DNA of 51,929 bases from Oceanospirillaceae bacterium (GTDB lineage: Bacteria; Pseudomonadota; Gammaproteobacteria; Pseudomonadales; Balneatricaceae): NCBI GenBank assembly GCA_024686035.1, contig JAIBDW010000006.1, positions 1-51,929 of the forward strand, read 5' to 3'. Positions 47,287 to 51,929 of the stretch are shown piece by piece; positions within the stretch are counted from its first letter, which is position 1; each line of letters opens with the position of its first letter. The translations under genes were made by a program, and so were the position numbers. The notes below the pieces were generated by a model, which was not told where the DNA came from, made no database searches, and was given only the letters and a program-made list of their open reading frames with translations.

Positions 47287-48021
47287 ATGAAAGGACAACT
47301 AAACGTAGCTCGGGTAGGGGCCTTAGTACTTTGTTTAATGACGTTAGCAGCTTGCTCAAGTGCACCAACTCGCTATTCACCTTCGGTGGATGCAGATCCG
47401 AAAGACCCATACGAAAACTTTAACCGTAAAATCTACTCGTTTAACGATACAGTGGATAAAACTGTATTAGTACCTGTAGTCAATGTGTATGAAACGCTAA
47501 CGCCAGACATTCTAGAGCAAGGGGTAAGTAACTTTTTTGCTAATCTAAGAGACATGGGTAACTTTTTAAACCATAGCTTGCAGCTTAAACCTAAAAAAGC
47601 AGCAAACCACTTAGGCAGGTTTATCGTGAATAGCACAATAGGTATCGGTGGCTTGATGGATATAGCCGCCCAAGAAGGCATTTATCAGGAGTCTGAAGAT
47701 TTAGGTCAAACGCTAGCTTATTGGGGTGTTGGCTCTGGCCCTTATATTGTTTTACCTTTTTTTGGCCCAAGTACCCTAAGAGATGCTAGCGCCTTGGCAG
47801 TAAATGCGGTGGCTAGCCCCGTTAATCAACATGACCCTACCACGGGCAATTTGCCCTTAACCACACTTGAGTTGATAGACCTCAGGCATAAGCTTGGGAA
47901 CCTGGGTTCACTTATTAAAGGGGACCCGTATGTGTTTGTGCGGGATGCCTACCTGCAGCGCCGCGAATATATGATAAATGATGGCGTACCAAGCGAAAAT
48001 GATGATTTTGACGATTTTTAA
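47287..48021 (+). CDS. mlaA: MlaA (VacJ) outer-membrane lipoprotein
   Basis: The outer-membrane component of the Mla system, which removes misplaced phospholipids from the outer leaflet. The 244 residues have a lipoprotein signal with lipobox LAAC (Cys23). They continue with DPYENFNRKIYSFNDTVDK, NFFANLRDMGNFLNHSLQLK, GIGGLMDIAAQEGI and the GSGPYIVLPFFGPSTLRD motif, all typical of VacJ/MlaA. The last 20 residues are acidic. In Pseudomonas mlaA likewise lies next to a response-regulator phosphatase, a STAS gene and tal. The rest of the Mla operon is not in this window. Confidence 0.95.
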   Translation: MKGQLNVARVGALVLCLMTLAACSSAPTRYSPSVDADPKDPYENFNRKIYSFNDTVDKTVLVPVVNVYETLTPDILEQGVSNFFANLRDMGNFLNHSLQLKPKKAANHLGRFIVNSTIGIGGLMDIAAQEGIYQESEDLGQTLAYWGVGSGPYIVLPFFGPSTLRDASALAVNAVASPVNQHDPTTGNLPLTTLELIDLRHKLGNLGSLIKGDPYVFVRDAYLQRREYMINDGVPSENDDFDDF

Positions 48022-48113
48022 TACATACGACTAAGGTTGTACTTGTCAGCAGGGCTTAAAGAGCATATCGTTGGCACATTAGCCCCCGTTAATGGGCTGG
48101 AGTAAGTTTTGCT

Positions 48114-49307
48114 ATGGAACCTGACGTCAGTCAGATCCTGATCGTTAGTAGCGATCTCGACCTTAAACATAAAATCACTACATATTATTCAGCACGTCAT
48201 TATCAAGTGACGGCAACTGATGATCCGCTTGAAGCATTGGCCTTTATAACTGATGCAACGGTGAATGTAGTGTTGTTCCAATACCATCGAGACAACCCCA
48301 CGCTAACGGCCTTGTTGCAGGATATGTTGGAAAGGTGTGTTGATGTCCCCCTTATTGTACTGACCCAAGTAGACGCTTCTCAAAGTGTTATAAATATGTT
48401 GCGATTGGGTGTTACTGACGTGTTCAGTTTGCCGTTAGACTCCATGCTTGAGCTAGATCAAAGTGTTGCTCGACAGGTAAAACGTTCAGCGTTATTTTAT
48501 GAAAATTCGCAGTATCGAAAGCAGCTAGAAAAAGCCCATCAACAAGTCAATAAAAGCCTTGCAGAGCTACAACAAGACCAAATTGCAGGTCGCTTGATTC
48601 AGCAACGCATGATGCCTCCCGAAAAATGTAGTGTGAATGGCTTAAGTATGCGGCGGTACATGAAGTCTTCACTTTATTTGAGTGGCGATTTTATTGATCA
48701 CATTCGCTTAGATGATGATCGTGTTTTGTTTTATTTGGCTGATGTGTCAGGCCATGGCGCATCTTCTGCTTTCTTGTCTGTGTTGCTCAAAAACATTACC
48801 AATCGTCTAGCGCGAGAGTCCTTAGCATCAGATAACAAAGGCGTCATTTCACCTGCTGCTGTGGTGGCTCAGATTAACGCAGAACTACTTGATTTTAATA
48901 TTGATAAACACATGACGGTGTTCATGGGTTTTTTAGACCGCAGTAGCCAAATGCTAACCTATTGTGTGGGAGGGCATTTGCCCATGCCGTTGCTTACACA
49001 AAATGGTAAAGTGACCTATTTGGAAGGCATTGGTAGTGGTTTACCCTTAGGTTTGTTTGACGATGCACAATATACAGACCTAACCCAAAGGCTTAAAGCA
49101 GATTTTAAGTTGTTATTAAGTTCTGATGGTATTTTAGAAATATTACCTTGTGATGAAGCAACCGATAAGGAAGAAGAATTGCGTAATATATTGCAACAAT
49201 GCGACAGCAGTTTAAGTGGCTTGGTAAGCACTCTGGATATTGAGGGCTTAGAGTCGGTGCCAGACGATATCGCCTTGTTAAGTATCTGCGGAGACAATTA
49301 TGCTTAA
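48114..49307 (+). CDS. PP2C/SpoIIE-type phosphatase with degenerate receiver domain
   Basis: A 397-residue protein. Residues 6-120 have the fold pattern of a response-regulator receiver, but the usual phospho-acceptor Asp is Gln56 (VVLFQYHRD) and the Lys before Pro in strand 5 is Leu106, so it should not be phosphorylated normally. A coiled coil (about 130-165) follows. Residues 175-395 form a PP2C (SpoIIE) domain with metal motifs GDFID, ADVSGHG (Asp210), VGGHLP, SSDGILE and PDDIALLS. No HATPase kinase domain follows. It overlaps the STAS gene by eight bases, making that protein its likely substrate. The order mlaA-RR phosphatase-STAS-tal also exists in Pseudomonas. Confidence 0.88.
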   Translation: MEPDVSQILIVSSDLDLKHKITTYYSARHYQVTATDDPLEALAFITDATVNVVLFQYHRDNPTLTALLQDMLERCVDVPLIVLTQVDASQSVINMLRLGVTDVFSLPLDSMLELDQSVARQVKRSALFYENSQYRKQLEKAHQQVNKSLAELQQDQIAGRLIQQRMMPPEKCSVNGLSMRRYMKSSLYLSGDFIDHIRLDDDRVLFYLADVSGHGASSAFLSVLLKNITNRLARESLASDNKGVISPAAVVAQINAELLDFNIDKHMTVFMGFLDRSSQMLTYCVGGHLPMPLLTQNGKVTYLEGIGSGLPLGLFDDAQYTDLTQRLKADFKLLLSSDGILEILPCDEATDKEEELRNILQQCDSSLSGLVSTLDIEGLESVPDDIALLSICGDNYA

Positions 49308-49791
49308 AGGGCGAATTATAGTAGCCGACCATGACGGCACCCATGTGATTAAATTTGTAGGTGATGTCAGGCTTACATTGTGCCCAGCATTGGATCAATA
49401 CTTAGATAATATTTTCCAAAGCCGATATTTTAAAACCATATTGATAGACCTTACTCAAACTCAAGGAATAGACTCTACAACCCTTGGTATGCTGGCTAAA
49501 ATGTCTATTCGCATGAAAAAAGAAATGGGGTTTGTACCTACCTTGGTTTCTGTCAATGCTAATATAACGCGAGTGATATTGAGCATGGGTTTTGACAAAG
49601 TGTTTGTATTAGTAGAACACTTAGAAGAAAACATGCAGCCGGTTCATGAGCTGGCCCAAGGTGATTTTTCCGACCTTACTGTGCAGCAAAAAGTATTAGA
49701 AGCCCATAAAACTTTAATGGGCATGAATAAAAAGAACCACCAAGAGTTTAAAAACTTGGTGGATGTATTAGAACACCAGTGTGTAGTGTAG
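49300..49791 (+). CDS. STAS-domain anti-sigma factor antagonist-like protein
   Basis: A 163-residue protein with an N-terminal STAS domain (residues 1-110) and a helical C-terminal extension. The phosphorylatable serine of the family is Ser59 in QTQGIDSTTLGML. KTILIDLTQ before it and ILSMGFDKVF after it complete the fold. Proteins of this type switch partners when a kinase phosphorylates the Ser and a PP2C phosphatase removes the phosphate. The overlapping PP2C gene is the natural partner. The target (anti-sigma factor or other) is unknown. It resembles HsbA-type proteins in size and layout. Confidence 0.88.
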   Translation: MLKGRIIVADHDGTHVIKFVGDVRLTLCPALDQYLDNIFQSRYFKTILIDLTQTQGIDSTTLGMLAKMSIRMKKEMGFVPTLVSVNANITRVILSMGFDKVFVLVEHLEENMQPVHELAQGDFSDLTVQQKVLEAHKTLMGMNKKNHQEFKNLVDVLEHQCVV

Positions 49792-49799
49792 CCTTATTT

Positions 49800-50744
49800 T
49801 TAAGCTAAAAGAGACTCTAAAGTCTCTTGATCGCGAGTGAAATTACGAATACCTTCAGCTAACTTCTCTGTAGCCATGGCATCTTCGTTATGCATCCAAC
49901 GAAAAGCTGCTTGATTAAGGCTGAGTTTTTCTTGGCTTACTGGGATATTCTTACTATCCAACTGTAGCACCAAATCACCCATATCATCCGCTAAATCTTG
50001 CATCAGGTTAGGGCTAATCGTTAGGCGGTCACAGCCGGCTAATTGCTCAATTTCTTGGGTGTTTCTAAAGCTAGCGCCCATCACTACAGTGTTGTAGCCA
50101 TGTTGCTTGTAGTAGTGATAGATCTTACTGACTGAAATAACACCTGGATCTTGCGCAGGTTCAAAGCCGTCTACTTTTTGTGCCGCTTTGTGCCAATCCA
50201 TAATGCGGCCAACAAAAGGCGAGATTAAGTAAACGCCTGCTTCAGCGCATGCTATGGCTTGGGCAAAGCTAAATAACAAGGTGAGGTTGCAATTGATGCC
50301 TAGGGCTTCAAGCTGTTTGCCTGCTTGAATACCTTCCCATGTCGAGGCTATTTTGATTAGCACACGCTCTTTACTCACACCTTGTTGCTGGTACAGGTCA
50401 ATAATTTTTAACGCTCTAGCCACTGTTGCATCGGTATCAAATGACAAGCGAGAATCCACTTCAGTAGAAATGCGACCAGGCACCGCATTTAAAATTTCTT
50501 TACCAATGGCTACAGCGAGGTAGTCGCAAATGTCATCCATGTGCGCTTGGTCGGTGTTGCCTTGAGCAGTGGCCCATTGTTTGGCTTGACCGATCAGGTG
50601 AGCATACTGCGGCATTTGTGCAGCTTTTAATACCAGTGATGGGTTAGTAGTGGCATCTTCTGGTTGGTATTGTTTAATCGCTTCCAAATCACCCGTATCA
50701 GCTACGACTGTAGTCATGGTTTTAAGTTGTTGTAGTTTGTTCAT
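49800..50744 (-). CDS. tal: Transaldolase
   Basis: Transaldolase B type, 314 residues, which transfers a dihydroxyacetone unit between sugar phosphates in the non-oxidative pentose phosphate pathway. The Schiff-base Lys lies in [12 protein letters not shown]; other family strings are [42 protein letters not shown] and [11 protein letters not shown]. The track start adds 31 codons; the ATG at 50744 (MNKLQQLK) matches the family and has AGGTC upstream. It is convergent with the STAS gene, with eight bases between them. Confidence 0.96.
   Translation of the reverse strand: MNKLQQLKTMTTVVADTGDLEAIKQYQPEDATTNPSLVLKAAQMPQYAHLIGQAKQWATAQGNTDQAHMDDICDYLAVAIGKEILNAVPGRISTEVDSRLSFDTDATVARALKIIDLYQQQGVSKERVLIKIASTWEGIQAGKQLEALGINCNLTLLFSFAQAIACAEAGVYLISPFVGRIMDWHKAAQKVDGFEPAQDPGVISVSKIYHYYKQHGYNTVVMGASFRNTQEIEQLAGCDRLTISPNLMQDLADDMGDLVLQLDSKNIPVSQEKLSLNQAAFRWMHNEDAMATEKLAEGIRNFTRDQETLESLLA
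49809..49828 (-). terminator. Hairpin overlapping the end of tal
   Basis: AAGAGACT and AGTCTCTT form an eight-base-pair stem with a four-base loop, lying within the last codons of tal. On the minus strand a short T stretch (TTTTAGC) follows. It could end tal transcription from inside the coding sequence and also sits just past the STAS gene on the other strand. Confidence 0.45.
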
Positions 50745-50787
50745 AGCAGACCTGTTTTGTGTCAAAAATGTGGATTTACGTGCGTTA

Positions 50788-50816
50788 ATTCTAACGTATT
50801 TTATCCTAGTTGTGCA
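50788..50816 (-). promoter_or_regulatory. Candidate sigma-70 promoter for tal
   Basis: On the minus strand TGCACA, a 17-base spacer, then TAGAAT fit a sigma-70 promoter, with a leader of about 37 bases before the chosen tal ATG. This supports the start at 50744 rather than 50837, which would lie upstream of the promoter. Confidence 0.55.
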
Positions 50817-50837
50817 GAGATACTGGTGAAAATACAA

Positions 50838-51096
50838 ATCTTCGTGAACTATTAGCGGCTAGTTGAATTATCTGCTTTTTGGTATAATTTTAATTTAAAT
50901 TTATCTAATATAAGAATATTGTTACAAGAATGTCGCATTGAAAATAATGCAAGTCGCAAAATGAGTGTAAACAATACCAGTAGGGGGATTACTATAGTAA
51001 CGTGCACTTCTAGTGTGCGTTCTATAATAAGTAAATAAATTTAGTCTATTGAATCTAAATTATTTGTATTGATCAATTAATTTCAGGGGATCTACT
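50838..51096. other. AT-rich divergent intergenic region between tal and the BCCT gene
   Basis: No gene is seen. Together with the tal leader the gap is about 350 bases. It holds the tal promoter at its left end and, nearer the transporter, a 12-base palindrome and a TATAAT box. The last 60 bases before the transporter are very AT-rich. Confidence 0.6.
50989..51028 (+). promoter_or_regulatory. Palindrome TTACTATAGTAA and TATAAT box upstream of BCCT transporter
   Basis: TTACTATAGTAA (50989-51000) is a perfect palindrome. A consensus -10 TATAAT lies at 51023-51028 with no good -35 hexamer at 16-18 bases, where the palindrome's right edge falls. This looks like a regulated promoter with an operator at about -35 to -46. 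Confidence 0.45.
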
Positions 51097-51929
51097 TTGC
51101 CTATTTCACCACCGTTAAAAGAACTCAAAATAAATCTGTCAAAAGACGGATTTTATGATGGGTTTAACAGTTTAGTTGCACTATCGTCGAAGATTATTAT
51201 CGCTTTAATCGTACTTTGGTGTGTTATTTATCCTGAAGCTGCAGGTAACGTATTGGGGCAGCTAAAGAGCTGGTCTTTTGCACACCTGAACTACTACTAC
51301 ACCTACTCTGTGGCATTTTTTGTTTTAGTCTGTATTGCCATCGCTGTGCACCCTAAGTGGGGCAAGATTAAGCTAGGCACAGGCGATGATAAGCCAGAAT
51401 TTTCCAACTTTTCATGGTTTTCCATGATGTTTGGTGCCGGTATTGGTATTGGCATGTTGGGTTATGCTGCAGGTGAGCCCATGTGGCACATTGCAGACAA
51501 TCCAGACATTCGCATGAGTGCTATGGTGGTTAAAGACGCCTTTGCTGCATCTAACATTGCGCTAGCTGACGGCGCCGATGTTTGGGCCCAGTACACCACA
51601 CAAGTTGCTGCAGGCAATATGGATGCTATCGAGGGCTTGGTAATGCCTAAAACGGCATCAGCATTAGACTCTGTGTATAAGTACTCCTTTTTACACTGGG
51701 GGGTAGGGGCTTGGGCTTGCTACGCATTGGTAGGTATTTCATTGGCCTTCTTTACTTACTCACGTGGTTTGCCGTTAACCATTCGCTCTACGCTTGCACC
51801 TTTGTTTGGTAAGTCTTTAGAAGGTAACTTGGGGCATGTGGTTGATATCACAGCCATAGTGGCAACTATTTTAGGCATTGCTCAAACCATTGGTTTAGGC
51901 TTAGATTCATTCTCATCAGGACTTTACAA
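51097..51929 (+). CDS. BCCT-family transporter, N-terminal part (cut by window end)
   Basis: The first 277 codons of a betaine/choline/carnitine-type transporter. The gene has no stop in the window and so is missing from the ORF track. The start is TTG at 51097, with the ribosome-binding site AGGGGA six bases upstream and an in-frame stop at 51070. Family motifs: WFSMMFGAGIGIGMLGYAAGEPMWH and FLHWGVGAWACYALVGISLAFFTYSRGLPLTIRS. It has four to five helices so far. Between these motifs is a hydrophilic stretch of about 66 residues, longer than the roughly 30 I expect for BetP or BetT. The substrate is probably a quaternary ammonium compound, but is not shown. Confidence 0.88.
   Translation, partial: MPISPPLKELKINLSKDGFYDGFNSLVALSSKIIIALIVLWCVIYPEAAGNVLGQLKSWSFAHLNYYYTYSVAFFVLVCIAIAVHPKWGKIKLGTGDDKPEFSNFSWFSMMFGAGIGIGMLGYAAGEPMWHIADNPDIRMSAMVVKDAFAASNIALADGADVWAQYTTQVAAGNMDAIEGLVMPKTASALDSVYKYSFLHWGVGAWACYALVGISLAFFTYSRGLPLTIRSTLAPLFGKSLEGNLGHVVDITAIVATILGIAQTIGLGLDSFSSGLY

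Overview
The window reads as ordinary chromosome from a marine-type gammaproteobacterium. A fused RlmKL, Rsd, Hda, the gltA-sdhCDAB-sucAB-lpd-sucCD supercluster, and several gene orders I remember from Pseudomonas all fit this. The closest type is probably Oceanospirillales-like; that placement is inference. I see no rRNA, tRNA, CRISPR array, insertion sequence or phage gene. Coding density is high, and most functions are recognisable from motifs alone.

Layout. 1-10.5 kb: an unidentified 3' gene fragment, rsd, then a same-strand run nadK-glpG-DUF1315-DUF2797-pepN, then hemH convergent with ribE, and dusC and pyrD. 10.5-18.7 kb: an aa3/caa3 cytochrome c oxidase cluster (coxB-coxA-ctaG-coxC, a small convergent DUF2909 gene, SURF1, a Sco-like protein, ctaA, ctaB). 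It lies between pyrD and rlmKL, genes that are near neighbours in Pseudomonas. 18.9-22.6 kb: rlmKL convergent with an ammonium transporter that has a consensus sigma-54 promoter. 22.8-35.7 kb: gltA divergent from sdhCDAB-sucAB-lpd-sucCD, that is, citrate synthase, complex II, the 2-oxoglutarate dehydrogenase complex and succinyl-CoA synthetase, closed by a strong bidirectional terminator. 35.7-40.2 kb: metG divergent from trmA-apbC-dcd. 40.2-44.1 kb (minus strand): a TolC-family protein, a DUF3108 protein, purN and purM. 44.3-49.8 kb (plus strand): DUF2066, an AI-2E family permease, hda, mlaA, a PP2C phosphatase with a degenerate receiver domain, and a STAS protein. 49.8-51.9 kb: tal on the minus strand and the 5' part of a BCCT-family transporter, cut by the window end.

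How the parts work together. The two central blocks form one respiratory and carbon module: TCA enzymes feed complex II, and reduced cytochrome c is oxidised by the cox complex, whose copper and heme A assembly factors lie in the same cluster. hemH supplies the heme that ctaB and ctaA turn into heme A. pyrD is a quinone-linked dehydrogenase. purM and purN are consecutive-pathway purine genes.

I found no clearly new biological system. The items most worth a second look are: the phosphatase/STAS pair, where the receiver has lost its phospho-acceptor; the Sco-like assembly protein that keeps a Cys pair but apparently lacks the copper-ligand His; the interruption of pyrD-rlmKL by the cox cluster with no rmf visible; the sigma-54 promoter and palindromic leader of amt; and several shortened or extended housekeeping proteins (MetG, ApbC, RlmKL). 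Start codons were moved from the ORF track for DUF1315, hemH, the TolC-family gene, DUF3108, purN, purM and tal. The BCCT gene is missing from the track because it has no stop in the window.
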